This document shows, piece after piece, positions 1-7,877 of a stretch of 59,628 nt of DNA (the stretch's first letter is position 1; the number at the start of each line of letters is the position of its first letter). The translations under genes and the position numbers were made by a program. The notes under the pieces are model-generated. The model had not been told where the DNA came from. It searched no databases and saw nothing but the letters and a program-made list of their open reading frames with translations. The DNA is from Sinorhizobium sp. (GTDB lineage: Bacteria; Pseudomonadota; Alphaproteobacteria; Rhizobiales; Rhizobiaceae), in assembly GCA_031178305.1 (NCBI GenBank), contig JAPSJG010000002.1, forward strand, positions 1 to 59,628, read 5' to 3'.

Positions 1-3
1 GAT

Positions 4-93
4 GGACAGGTGGCCGAGTGGTTGAAGGCGCACGCCTGGAACGCGTGTATACGTGAAAGCGTATCGAGGGTTCGAATCCCTCTCTGTCCGCCA
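4..93 (+). tRNA. tRNA-Ser(GGA), integration target
   Basis: Class II tRNA with a long variable arm. The acceptor stem pairs 4-9 (GGACAG) with 84-89 (CTGTCC); the anticodon loop CTGGAAC gives anticodon GGA; the T-loop TTCGAA is at 71-76 and an encoded CCA at 91-93. It is a host gene left intact by integration, because the att core begins at base 80 inside its 3' end. Confidence 0.95.
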
Positions 94-206
94 ACAGCAT
101 CTCCTAAGACCTCCGATAGATACTGATGAGGCCTTGATCTGCTGGGTTTTCTCATGCTTTGTGTCTCCCATCGGTTCCCATCGATAGAGACCACTACCCG
201 CGCATT
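80..206. repeat. attL core, left copy of 127-bp direct repeat
   Basis: Identical to 59502-59628 (offset 59,422). It takes in the last 14 bases of tRNA-Ser and 113 bases beyond. Upstream, bases 71-76 (TTCGAA) also match 59493-59498 at the same offset, with 77-79 mismatched, so the phage arm imitates the T-loop. The core is longer than is usual for a tRNA-integrating phage. Confidence 0.93.
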
Positions 207-250
207 TGTGGGTATCTCTGTGGGTACCGGCATCGGAAAATGTGGGTATC
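207..250 (+). promoter_or_regulatory. Integrase arm-type site cluster (three copies)
   Basis: Three copies of TGTGGGTAYC lie at 207-216, 219-228 and 241-250, right after the attL core. A fourth lies at 59415-59424 beside attR. Direct repeats flanking both cores are what arm-type binding sites of a tyrosine integrase look like; the role is inferred from position. Confidence 0.7.
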
Positions 251-256
251 GAGCGC

Positions 257-1561
257 ATGAGTGCTTTGACGGACAAGCAGATCAAAAACGCGAAGAAGGC
301 GGAGAAAGACTATAAGCTTGCCGATGGCGGCGGCCTCAATCTGTTTGTGCTTACCACCGGCACGAAGTCCTGGCGGCTGCGGTACCGCTTCGATGGTAAG
401 GAGAAGACGCTCGTCATCGGCAATTATCCGGACGTGTCCCTAGCGGACGCTCGGGCCGCGCGCGAAGCCGCTAAAGAGACCTTGAAGGCCGGTCGCGATC
501 CAAGCGTGGTGCGGAAAATCGAGAAGGCGATCGGCAAGCAGAAGGCGGCCGATACCTTTGAAGTGCTCGCTCGGGAATGGCACGAGATACAGAAGCCACA
601 TTGGGTCGAGAAACACGCAGCGGACGTCCTCGACTCCCTAGAGAAAGATGTTTTCCCGATCATCGGCAAGATGCCGATACGTGACATCGATGCGCCCACC
701 GTACTCGGCGTGCTGCGCCTTGTGGAGCAGCGCGACGCAAAAGAAACGGCGCGCCGGATACGGCAAAGGCTTTCGGCGGTGTTCGTATATGGCATTGCAT
801 CGGGCAGGGCGAGCGAGGACCCGGCAGCGGTCGTTCGTGGTGCCATGGCGCCCATGAAGAAGGGCCGGCAGCCGGCGATTACCAATCTGGATAAAGCCCG
901 CGAGATGCTGCTGGCTGCGTGGCAAACCCCGTCGCATCCGATCACAAAGCTCGGCTTGCGCCTACTGACACTTACAGCCGTCCGGCCGGGGACCCTGATA
1001 ACGACGCCATGGAAAGAGTTCGATGACCTGGACGAGGCCGATCCGGTTTGGACTATTCCAGCGGCGCGAATGAAGCTGCTGCTGCAGCACAAGGACGATG
1101 AAGCGCGAGATCACCTCGTTCCGTTGTCCCGCCAGGCGATGGATACGATCGCTGTGCTTCGCTCGATCACCGGTAGAGGCCCCTTTGTGCTTCCTAACGG
1201 CCGGCACGCCCACAAGGCCATGTCGGAGAACGCGCTTGGCTATTTGCTGAACCGCTCCGGCTACCATCACAAGCATGTGCCGCACGGGTTCCGTTCAACG
1301 TTCTCAACGATCATGAATGAACGCTATCCCGCCGATCGCCAAATCATCGATCTGATGCTTGCGCATACTCCGAAGGACAAGGTTGAGGGCGCCTATAACC
1401 GGGCAGAACACTTGCCGCGCCGCAAAGAGCTTGCGCAGCTTTGGGCCGATCTGATTTTGAAGGACATGCCTTACGCCGAAGAGCTGCTCCACGGTCCGAG
1501 GAAGAACCTCAAGGAAATAGAAGCTGTAACTTTAGAGCCAAGAGCCAGGCGGCGAGGATAA
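257..1561 (+). CDS. int: Tyrosine recombinase, phage integrase
   Basis: A 434-aa integrase of the P4-like family that inserts and excises the phage at tRNA-Ser. The N-terminus ([13 protein letters not shown]..., then DGGGLNLFV) is the DUF4102-type arm-binding domain. The catalytic C-terminus shows Arg in AVRPGTL (about residue 242), HGFR (about 342) and Tyr in AYNR (about 379). ATG 257 is preferred because family members start just before [14 protein letters not shown] at 206 would add 17 residues encoded by the arm-site repeats. The 11-mer GCGCATGAGTG, shared with four late leaders, overlaps this ATG. Confidence 0.95.
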   Translation: MSALTDKQIKNAKKAEKDYKLADGGGLNLFVLTTGTKSWRLRYRFDGKEKTLVIGNYPDVSLADARAAREAAKETLKAGRDPSVVRKIEKAIGKQKAADTFEVLAREWHEIQKPHWVEKHAADVLDSLEKDVFPIIGKMPIRDIDAPTVLGVLRLVEQRDAKETARRIRQRLSAVFVYGIASGRASEDPAAVVRGAMAPMKKGRQPAITNLDKAREMLLAAWQTPSHPITKLGLRLLTLTAVRPGTLITTPWKEFDDLDEADPVWTIPAARMKLLLQHKDDEARDHLVPLSRQAMDTIAVLRSITGRGPFVLPNGRHAHKAMSENALGYLLNRSGYHHKHVPHGFRSTFSTIMNERYPADRQIIDLMLAHTPKDKVEGAYNRAEHLPRRKELAQLWADLILKDMPYAEELLHGPRKNLKEIEAVTLEPRARRRG

Positions 1562-1586
1562 CCGTCGCCGCCATGACGATTCGAGC

Positions 1587-1604
1587 TTGCGGCCGAGCCG
1601 CTTC
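1587..1604. terminator. Possible bidirectional terminator hairpin
   Basis: GCGGC-CGA-GCCGC (1589-1601) followed by TTCTT lies between the convergent integrase and holin-like genes. The stem is only 5 bp, so the call rests partly on position. Confidence 0.35.
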
Positions 1605-1620
1605 TTGCAGGTGGCGCAAC

Positions 1621-1977
1621 CTAATTCTGCTCATGGCGGTCTCCCGCGAGCTCGTTTTTCCGGATCCGGAGCGCAGTTAGGAGGGTTTCAACGATGATGA
1701 CGCCTGACAGACCGGTTACGAAGCCACTCACTCCGGCAGCCTGATCTGGCGGTATATCGATCGCCCCAAATGCCCACTGAAACAGAGGAACCCCCACCGG
1801 CGAAAGGAAGAATGCCGTCGTCGCGCCGACAAAGATGCGTCGGACGCCGCTCATGACGCCGGTCCATTCCAGGGCCACGGACACGGCAGAGCCAGCAATA
1901 CCGGCAATGGCGATTTCGCCCTTGCCGCTGCTGATCGCCCAATCCCAGCCTTTGGCCAAGAGCTCCATAACGCCCAT
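1621..1977 (-). CDS. Small membrane protein, probable holin or holin partner
   Basis: 118 aa, last gene of the leftward lysis cassette. Hydrophobic stretches (IAIAGIAGSAVSVAL; RRIFVGATTAFFLSPVGVPLFQW; GFVTGLSGVIIVETLL) suggest two or three membrane segments, and the tail is charged (RIRKNELAGDRHEQN). ATG 1977 is chosen because GAGG lies 6-7 bases upstream; a GTG at 1989 and an ATG at 1968 are possible. Position after a 3-TM holin and a muramidase supports a lysis role; the family is not identified with certainty. Confidence 0.65.
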   Translation of the reverse strand: MGVMELLAKGWDWAISSGKGEIAIAGIAGSAVSVALEWTGVMSGVRRIFVGATTAFFLSPVGVPLFQWAFGAIDIPPDQAAGVSGFVTGLSGVIIVETLLTALRIRKNELAGDRHEQN

Positions 1978-1985
1978 TTCCGGCC

Positions 1986-2504
1986 TCACTTCTTAACCGA
2001 GCGCAGGACCGTGTTGCCGCCCATGTACAGGCCGCAGTAGGTCATGAAGATCGTCACGAACGACGCGAAATCGACAATCAGGACCAGCGTCGTGTGGGCG
2101 CCGATCGCCGACAGGAGCGCGTTGATCAGCGGGACGATCATCACGTACCACGCGACACAAGCCAGCATCAGCCACATGCCGGCAGGGCGCCACAGCCACC
2201 CGAACTGGCTTTCCTTAGCCATCTCCGACTTCATCAGATCGTGGGAGACCCGCAGCCGATCGGTATAGGCGGCGATAACTGATACCGGATCCTGCTCGAT
2301 CTCCCGAACCGCCGCCTCGAGCTGCTCGCGCGGCACCTGCGGGAGCTCTTCGACAGGCACTCCGACTTTGCCGGCGATCGCATCGACGATGACGCCGCCG
2401 ACTTCACCGGCGGCACCGCCGACGTGCTTTTGCAGCATGCCCTTGACGATCGGCGCGCCGATCTCGGCTGCGATGCCGATCAGGATCGGAATAATCGCGC
2501 TCAT
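1986..2504 (-). CDS. 3-TM holin-like protein (GTA holin type)
   Basis: 172 aa. A soluble N-terminal half (MSAIIPILIGIAAEIGAPIV...) is followed by FGWLWRPAGMWLMLACVAW and two more hydrophobic segments (VLIVDFASFVTIFMTYCGLY). This resembles the 3-TM holin family known from alphaproteobacterial gene transfer agents. Holins form membrane lesions that let the muramidase reach the wall. The start codon overlaps the stop of the upstream muramidase (ATGA), so translation is coupled. The first 36 residues of the longer frame lie inside the muramidase gene and are rejected. Confidence 0.72.
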   Translation of the reverse strand: MSAIIPILIGIAAEIGAPIVKGMLQKHVGGAAGEVGGVIVDAIAGKVGVPVEELPQVPREQLEAAVREIEQDPVSVIAAYTDRLRVSHDLMKSEMAKESQFGWLWRPAGMWLMLACVAWYVMIVPLINALLSAIGAHTTLVLIVDFASFVTIFMTYCGLYMGGNTVLRSVKK

Positions 2505-3250
2505 GCTGCTGCCTTTCCGTAGGCTTCCGCCCGAGCGTCGGCCGCCCGCTTGCGAATAATCATCACGACGGCGCCGATCGCCAGGAAGAGGAAGAGCGCC
2601 CCGAAGACCCAAAGCGCAGCCGGGTCCGCAGCGGCCGGCTCCACCACGGGCGCAGCGCCCGACGAGACGGCGCCGCCGGCTGCGGTTGCCGCCTTCCTGC
2701 CTGCGCTCTTGGATGTCTTGTCCGCTGCCTCTGCCTCAGCCCGTGCGTCCGCCTTGATTCGGCTCTCGGTCGCGCCCATGGCGGCAAGAGCCATCGCGAC
2801 TCCCCGGACCTCGATGTCGGCAACGCGGCGCCCCCAGCCCTTGCCGAAGGTTTTCCAGATGGTGAGCGACTGCATGAATGAAAGGCGGGTCCGGCAGACG
2901 CGCTTGACCGTGAGAGAGTGATCATTACTGCCGGCGGATGCTTTCAGCCACTTGCGTCCGCGGGAGACGCCGGAATTGACCGAAGCATCGTAGACGGCAA
3001 GGTCGACGCCGGGAAAGAGGTTGGGGGCGCCGCTAGCTTGCCAGAACTCGCTACGATAGAAGCGCAGCGCCTGCGCCTTGGTGACTGTCCTCACCGGCGT
3101 CCGCTTCATCTTCAGCTTGTCTTGATATTCGTGCCAACGACCTTCGGTAATACCGTACATCGTTTTCCCGCCGGGATCGTCGGGATGGTCGCTCCATCCT
3201 CCTTCCCACTTGGCGGTTATAGGGTGGCAAACGTCGAATCTGTCGCTCAT
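2501..3250 (-). CDS. GH108-type N-acetylmuramidase with C-terminal membrane anchor
   Basis: 249 aa phage lysozyme. The N-terminus has the GH108 signature KWEGGWSDHPDDPGGKTMYGIT, catalytic Glu near residue 16. A Pro/Ala-rich linker leads to one C-terminal transmembrane helix (WVFGALFLFLAIGAVVMII) and a basic tail. It should cut peptidoglycan glycan strands. A C-terminal anchor is unusual for an endolysin and suggests a tethered or pinholin-released enzyme (inference). ATG 3250 has GGAG 10 bases upstream. It is the first gene of the leftward lysis operon and carries one of the four shared late leaders. Confidence 0.88.
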   Translation of the reverse strand: MSDRFDVCHPITAKWEGGWSDHPDDPGGKTMYGITEGRWHEYQDKLKMKRTPVRTVTKAQALRFYRSEFWQASGAPNLFPGVDLAVYDASVNSGVSRGRKWLKASAGSNDHSLTVKRVCRTRLSFMQSLTIWKTFGKGWGRRVADIEVRGVAMALAAMGATESRIKADARAEAEAADKTSKSAGRKAATAAGGAVSSGAAPVVEPAAADPAALWVFGALFLFLAIGAVVMIIRKRAADARAEAYGKAAA

Positions 3251-3328
3251 TTCGTGCAGCTCCAAGAGGGGGCCGCACTCATGCGCGAGATCGATTTTCA
3301 TTATCACGTGCGAGTTATTGCAACAATC
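3251..3328 (-). promoter_or_regulatory. Late promoter and 5' leader of lysis operon
   Basis: Reading leftward: -10-like GATAAT at 3305-3300 (no convincing -35), then GCGCATGAGTG at 3286-3276, then a possible hairpin of GTGCGG with CTGCAC plus inner CTC-TTG-GAG that pairs the Shine-Dalgarno, then ATG 3250. An 11-codon leader ORF starts in the motif (3282) and ends in an ATGA overlap with the muramidase start. Divergent from the capsid promoter. Confidence 0.6.
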
Positions 3329-3397
3329 CAGCAATTCCAGTATTTAGAGCAGGACTGCGCATGAGTGCTGACCCCCTATCAATGGAGTTAAGCACTC
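3318..3397 (+). promoter_or_regulatory. Late promoter and 5' leader of capsid operon
   Basis: TTGCAA (3318-3323), N17, TATTTA (3341-3346) is a fair sigma-70-type promoter. The conserved 11-mer GCGCATGAGTG is at 3357-3367. CATGAGTGC (3360-3368) is perfectly complementary to GCACTCATG (3392-3400), which contains the capsid start codon. A 9-bp stem would therefore hide the ATG, with AATGGAG in the loop. Confidence 0.68.
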
Positions 3398-4498
3398 ATG
3401 TCTCAGACAGTTGTCGCTTTCGGCGATCCAAAGGCCCAAAAGAAGTGGTCCGGCGCGCTCTTCATCGACATTACGAAGAAGAGCTATTTCGATCGCAAAT
3501 TCATCGGCACCTCTGACGAGTTCTGCATCCAGCGCTTGACCGATCTCGAATCGGAAGCCGGCGATACGATCTCGTTCGACCTGTCCATCCAGCTTCGAAA
3601 CAAGCCGACCTACGGCGACAATCGACTCGAGGGCAAGGAAGAAAACCTGAAGTTCTTCACGGACCAGGTGTTCATCGATCAGATGCGCCACGGCGTGTCG
3701 GCCGGCGGCAAGATGAGCCGCAAGCGCACCGCCCACAACATGCGCCAGATCGGCAAGAACCGTCTCTCCGACTATTGGTCCAAGTTCAACGACCAGATGC
3801 TGTTCATCTACCTGTCGGGTGCGCGCGGCATCAACGAGGACTTCATCGAAGACACGACCTGGGCGGGCCACGCCGGCAATCCGATTCAGGCGCCGGACGC
3901 GGGTCACATCATTTATGGCGGCACCGCCACGGGCAAGGCCTCGATCACTGCCGAATCGAAGATGACGCGTGCCGTGATCGAGCGCGCGCAGGTCCATGCC
4001 CGCATGATGTCGGCGAAGGACCCGAAGAACGCAAACATGATGCCGCTGATGATCAACGGCGAGTCGCACTACGTCTGCGTCATGAACCCCTTCCAGGAGC
4101 ACGATCTCCGCAATTCGGATCAGGGCGGTTGGCTCGAAATCCAGAAAGCCGCAGCTGCTGCTGAAGGCCGGAACAACCCGATCTTCAAGGGCGGTCTCGG
4201 CATGATCAACAACACTGTGCTGCATAGCCATGAATGGGCTATCCGCTTCAACGATTACGGCGCCGGTGCCGATGTCTCGGCAGGACGTGCGCTGTTCATG
4301 GGCCGGCAGGCTGGTGTTATCGCTTTCGGCTCTGCCGGTGGCTTCCGCTACACCTGGACGGAAGAAACCAAGGACCACGGTAACGAGCCCGTTGTCGCCT
4401 CTGGCGTGATCGACGGCGTCAAGAAGACGCGGTTCAACGACCGCGACTATGGCGTGATCTCGATCGACACCGCAGCAAAAGACCCCAACGCCGCCTGA
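3398..4498 (+). CDS. Major capsid protein, N4 gp56 family
   Basis: 366 aa. The sequence (FGDPKAQKKWSGALFIDITKKSYF..., LFIYLSGARGINEDF) matches the N4-gp56/DUF4043 capsid family, which builds the icosahedral shell. The length fits the family. It is the first gene of the rightward virion operon. Its scaffold, portal and terminase genes are about 30 kb away on the other strand, which is an uncommon split. Confidence 0.9.
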   Translation: MSQTVVAFGDPKAQKKWSGALFIDITKKSYFDRKFIGTSDEFCIQRLTDLESEAGDTISFDLSIQLRNKPTYGDNRLEGKEENLKFFTDQVFIDQMRHGVSAGGKMSRKRTAHNMRQIGKNRLSDYWSKFNDQMLFIYLSGARGINEDFIEDTTWAGHAGNPIQAPDAGHIIYGGTATGKASITAESKMTRAVIERAQVHARMMSAKDPKNANMMPLMINGESHYVCVMNPFQEHDLRNSDQGGWLEIQKAAAAAEGRNNPIFKGGLGMINNTVLHSHEWAIRFNDYGAGADVSAGRALFMGRQAGVIAFGSAGGFRYTWTEETKDHGNEPVVASGVIDGVKKTRFNDRDYGVISIDTAAKDPNAA

Positions 4499-4509
4499 TG
4501 ACAGGCCGC

Positions 4510-4537
4510 AAGGCGGCGTGATCCATCGCGCCGCCTT
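4510..4537 (+). terminator. Hairpin after capsid gene (attenuator-like)
   Basis: AAGGCGGCG (4510-4518) and CGCCGCCTT (4529-4537) form a perfect 9-bp stem with a 10-nt loop. There is no T run after it, so it may act as a partial terminator or mRNA stabiliser that raises capsid output over the downstream genes. Confidence 0.55.
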
Positions 4538-4567
4538 ATCGTCTCGCTTCAACCAAGGGAACCGCCC

Positions 4568-5026
4568 ATGTCTGTCATTCAGAGTAACTACGCAAAGGGG
4601 ATTATCGCTGTTGCGTATCCCTCGATCGCCGGCGCAGCCACAGCGATGCGCTTCTCTCACCAGCTTGCCGCCTCACCGGCCGCAGGCGATATCCTCGAAC
4701 TCGCGATGGTCCCGGCAGGCTGCCGCGTGATCGACTTGATCCTCGATTCCGACGAACTCGACACTGACGCGGCAGCGACGATGACCCTCGATGTCGGTCT
4801 CATGAGCGGGGCGTTCGGCGAGGAAGGCGCCCGCACCTGCGGCGCCGAGTTCTTCTCCGGATCCACCCTCGCCCAGGATGGCGGCAGCGAGCGCCCTTCA
4901 CTCAAGACTGCGTTCCGAACGAGCAAGTCTAACATTGATCGGTCGATCGGGATCAAATTTCCCGCCGCAGCCGTGGCGTTCCAAGCCGGCACCATCGGCC
5001 TGACCGTGATCGTCTCGACCGAGTAA
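4568..5026 (+). CDS. Probable head decoration/virion protein
   Basis: 152 aa, directly after the capsid gene, with a strong site (AAGGGAA) before ATG 4568. Small, Ala/Asp-rich, ending in beta-strand-like AGTIGLTVIVSTE. The position next to an N4-type capsid and the closing intrinsic terminator suggest a highly expressed structural protein such as a decoration protein. No family is recognised with confidence. Confidence 0.65.
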   Translation: MSVIQSNYAKGIIAVAYPSIAGAATAMRFSHQLAASPAAGDILELAMVPAGCRVIDLILDSDELDTDAAATMTLDVGLMSGAFGEEGARTCGAEFFSGSTLAQDGGSERPSLKTAFRTSKSNIDRSIGIKFPAAAVAFQAGTIGLTVIVSTE

Positions 5027-5052
5027 GCGGGCCGGTTTGCACTGTTGCAGAC

Positions 5053-5076
5053 AAAGGGGGCCGCGCGCCCCCTTTT
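5053..5076 (+). terminator. Rho-independent terminator
   Basis: AAAGGGGGC (5053-5061), 5-nt loop, GCCCCCTTT (5067-5075), then TTTTA. A strong GC stem with a T run separates capsid and decoration genes from the lower-expressed connector genes. Confidence 0.8.
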
Positions 5077-5092
5077 ATTCAGGAGAAGAGCC

Positions 5093-5608
5093 TTGAGCGA
5101 CACACAGCGACTCATCGAATGCATTGCCGGCTACGCCGAAACCTCAGTCATGGGGGTCGACTACCAGTTCGTCCGCGACGCCTATGGACGGTTCGTGGCC
5201 CCGGTCTACAACATCAGACATCGTGAGTGCCTGCTTTCCGTTGTCCATTACCGGGCCGTGCCCGACGAGCCGGAATTGCTTCCGCAGTCCGTCCTCGGCC
5301 TTGGCGGAGAACAGGAAGGCGATGACGGCGACGGACTGCAGCCCGGCGAGGGGCAGCAGGGCGATCAGCCGCAAACCGGAGAAGCCGCGCAGGGTGAGAG
5401 CGCTGATGCGATTGGGCAGAACGCCGCTCAGAACACCGAAAATGCTGATCGGTCTGGCGAGAACGCCGATTCCGGCACGGTAGACCAGCAGGGAGAAGCC
5501 TCTCAGCCTGAGCTCGGTCTCGGCGGTGAACAGGCGGAGGGCCAGCCCACTTCCGATGCTTCGACACAGCAGAATGATCAGCAGCAGAGCAGCCGCCGCA
5601 GGAAGTAA
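5093..5608 (+). CDS. Virion-operon protein with acidic Gln/Gly/Asp-rich tail
   Basis: 171 aa. The start is TTG 5093, with AGGAG 7 bases before it. The first 65 residues look folded (DTQRLIECIAGYAETSVMGVDYQFVRDAYGRF). The rest is a low-complexity acidic tail rich in E, G, Q, D and N with the repeat LGLGGEQ at both ends. No family recognised. It probably belongs to the head or connector; the disordered tail could be surface-exposed. Confidence 0.7.
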   Translation: MSDTQRLIECIAGYAETSVMGVDYQFVRDAYGRFVAPVYNIRHRECLLSVVHYRAVPDEPELLPQSVLGLGGEQEGDDGDGLQPGEGQQGDQPQTGEAAQGESADAIGQNAAQNTENADRSGENADSGTVDQQGEASQPELGLGGEQAEGQPTSDASTQQNDQQQSSRRRK

Positions 5609-5611
5609 ATC

Positions 5612-6316
5612 ATGCTTAAGGCGAGTGAGTTGATGGCGCTGGCCGCGATCCAGCTTCTGGACGAGGACCATATCCGTTGGCCGCTCGCCGAACTGGCTGG
5701 CTGGATCAATGAGGGCGTTAAGGCCATCGTGCTGGCGAAGCCATCGGCTGCATCGGCCACGGCAGCGCTAACGCTCACGCAGGGTACGCGCCAGGCGCTT
5801 CCCGCGACGGTCGAGGGCAAAACCCCTATTCAGCTCCTCGGGGTTAATCGCAACCTCGCATCGGCGGCCACGCCGCGTCTCGGCTTGCGGGTGATTCGTA
5901 CAGCAGCCCGCGACCAGATCGATGCTCAAGAGCCGAACTGGCACAACCGCTCCTACGTCCCATATCGGAAGGAAGTTCGGCAGGTCATCTTCGATGAGCA
6001 GGTGCCGACAGAGTTCTACGTCTATCCGGGCAACGACGGCACCGGCATTGTTGAAGCCGCGTTTTCGTTCCTGCCAACGCCGGTCGCGCCGGCCAACGGA
6101 GCGGACGCGTCCCTGCTCGATTCCTGGGCGATCGATGTCGGCTTGCCGGAGCCCTACAGCGTTCCGCTGCTCGATTACGTGCTCTTCCGGTGCCATTCCA
6201 AGGATGACACGGCGGCCGACGCGGCTAAGGCGCAGGGCCATTACCAGATCTTCGCAACCGCCGTCGGTATCAAGGTGCAGGTCGAAAGCGCCAATAATCC
6301 CAACAAGAGGCGCTGA
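5612..6316 (+). CDS. Phage adaptor/connector protein (DUF6682-like)
   Basis: 234 aa, 3 bases after the previous gene. The N-terminus (LKASELMALAAIQLLDEDHIRWPLAELAGWINEGVKAI) resembles phage adaptor proteins between portal and tail in podovirus-like operons. The C-terminus has LLDYVLFRCHSKDDTAADAAKAQGHYQIF, typical of helical gp4/DUF6682-type connectors. Function is inferred from this and from its place just before another connector-like gene. Confidence 0.65.
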   Translation: MLKASELMALAAIQLLDEDHIRWPLAELAGWINEGVKAIVLAKPSAASATAALTLTQGTRQALPATVEGKTPIQLLGVNRNLASAATPRLGLRVIRTAARDQIDAQEPNWHNRSYVPYRKEVRQVIFDEQVPTEFYVYPGNDGTGIVEAAFSFLPTPVAPANGADASLLDSWAIDVGLPEPYSVPLLDYVLFRCHSKDDTAADAAKAQGHYQIFATAVGIKVQVESANNPNKRR

Positions 6317-6318
6317 AC

Positions 6319-6951
6319 ATGCCGACCATGATCGACATCGACGACTTCTTGCCGCAGGTCCTGCTGTACGCGCCGAACTGCTCCGATCTAGTCGCCTACC
6401 GCTATATTCGGGAGGCAGCTCGCGAGTTCTGCAAGCGTACCCGTTCATGGCGCGAAAGCGACAGCATGACGGTCACCACACCGGATTGCGAGGCGGTCAG
6501 CACATTCAGCGACGCGGAAATCATGCTGATCCAACGCGCCGAGCTCGATGGCGTCCCCCTGCTGCCGCAGACGGTCGCCTGGCTCGACGAGAATGAGCCG
6601 GACTGGCAGACCACGACAGATACGGGCACGGCTCGCTACATCACGCAGACCAACCCCAACACCGTATCAGTGGTGCCGAAACAATCGGGCACCCTGACCA
6701 TGCGCCTTCTGCTCAAGCCCTCCCTCTCAGCAATGACGTTCCCGAAGTTCCTGCTGGACCAGTGGGGCACGGAGATCGGGAAGGGGGCGGCCGGCAGGAT
6801 CCTGCTCATCGGTACCGACGACACGGGGGCCAACCCACCGTTTGGCGAACGGTTGTTGGCCGAGTTCGAGGCGAGCCTCGGCAGTGAGGCCATCGTCGCG
6901 GCCAAGGGACAGCAAGGCGCACGTCTTCGCACCAAAGGGAGCTATCTTTAA
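6319..6951 (+). CDS. Head-tail connector-like virion protein
   Basis: 210 aa, starting 2 bases after the previous gene and overlapping the next start (TAATG at 6949-6953). The opening IDDFLPQVLLYAPNCSDLVAYRYIREAAREFCKRTRSW is typical of short-tailed phage connector proteins that join portal ring and tail hub. Exact role inferred. Confidence 0.65.
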   Translation: MPTMIDIDDFLPQVLLYAPNCSDLVAYRYIREAAREFCKRTRSWRESDSMTVTTPDCEAVSTFSDAEIMLIQRAELDGVPLLPQTVAWLDENEPDWQTTTDTGTARYITQTNPNTVSVVPKQSGTLTMRLLLKPSLSAMTFPKFLLDQWGTEIGKGAAGRILLIGTDDTGANPPFGERLLAEFEASLGSEAIVAAKGQQGARLRTKGSYL

Positions 6952-7367
6952 TGCCGCTCAGCACGTTTGCCGGTAACGGCATGATCAATCTTCTCACCCG
7001 CGGCGTCGCGTTTACTCCGCCCACCCGGGTCTTCGTATCGCTGCACACGGCGAACCCGGGGAACACGGGCGCGAGCGAGGTGACCACAACGCAATGGCCT
7101 TCTTACGTCCGCGCCGACGCGTCGCAAGGTGGGAACGTGGCGGACGGGTTTTCCGCCTCAACGACCAAGCTCACCGCGAACCTGCTCGAGTTGCTTTTTG
7201 CGAACTACGACGGCGCCGGCACGCTCACCGTGACGCATTTCGCATTGTGGAGCGCACAGACTGGCGGGAATTGCCTGTGGACCGGCGCTCTCGTCGCAAA
7301 CAAGGCACTTCTGACTGGTGACGAGTGCGTGATCTACCCGGGCGATTTGGACTTATCGGTGAGCTAA
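6951..7367 (+). CDS. Tail protein, phage tail fibre-associated family
   Basis: 138 aa. Motifs such as PTRVFVSLHTANPG and THFALWSAQTGGNCLWTGAL match a family of small tail proteins common in alphaproteobacterial prophages. Predominantly beta-strand. Start overlaps the preceding stop, so it is translated as part of the connector string. Confidence 0.65.
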   Translation: MPLSTFAGNGMINLLTRGVAFTPPTRVFVSLHTANPGNTGASEVTTTQWPSYVRADASQGGNVADGFSASTTKLTANLLELLFANYDGAGTLTVTHFALWSAQTGGNCLWTGALVANKALLTGDECVIYPGDLDLSVS

Positions 7368-7877
7368 ATGTTCAGTCGCGGCGCGCTCAATGGCGCGGAT
7401 ATCAACGGCTTCCTGATCAACGGCGGCAACTTTGTCCAAGAGGCCGGCGGCTCTGGCGCCGTGACTTCTGGCGCCACGCTGAAGTTGACGCGCAGGCTGG
7501 TGATCAAAGCCGAGAACGGAGTGACAACGACTGCGACAGCCCGGCTCGTGGTCCGCGGCATCCGACTCAAAGACGCGGTCACCACGTCCGCGTCCGCCTC
7601 GGCCATCAGGCGCCTGGTCGCCAAGGCGGCCGAAGATGCCGCCGCAGCGGGCACAGTGAACGCGACACGCCGAGTCGTGTCGAGAATTGATGACACCGCC
7701 TCCACCTCCGCGGCGCTCCGGTTCTCGGTTCGTTACTCGGCCCTGACCAAGCTCAACCGCGTGATGCGCGTCGCCGGCCAAAGGTCAATGCGCGTTCCGG
7801 CGCCGGCGGCCGGAATGGCTGTAGCGCGCGCCGACGGGCCGATGATCGTTCCAGCCTCTGCAGGAGAAATGCCATGA
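7368..7877 (+). CDS. Low-complexity repeat virion protein
   Basis: 169 aa. After an N-terminal MFSRGALNGADINGFLINGG it is built of loose repeats of about 25 residues, each ending in an Arg-Arg-Leu-Val-like strand (TRRLVIKAENG, ARLVVRGIRLKD, IRRLVAKAAED, TRRVVSRIDD). The composition is Ala/Arg/Thr-rich. Probably a fibrous tail component. No named family. Confidence 0.6.
   Translation: MFSRGALNGADINGFLINGGNFVQEAGGSGAVTSGATLKLTRRLVIKAENGVTTTATARLVVRGIRLKDAVTTSASASAIRRLVAKAAEDAAAAGTVNATRRVVSRIDDTASTSAALRFSVRYSALTKLNRVMRVAGQRSMRVPAPAAGMAVARADGPMIVPASAGEMP

Noticed and set aside
4-93. Phage-encoded tRNA
   Set aside because: It is the host tRNA-Ser at the integration site; the phage carries only a partial 3' copy at the right end.
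206-256. Integrase start at TTG 206
   Set aside because: The extra 17 residues are encoded by the arm-site repeats, and the family start motif begins right after ATG 257.
3344-4660. 438-codon frame opposite the capsid gene
   Set aside because: Antisense to a clear N4 gp56 capsid gene; composition is that of a shadow frame.
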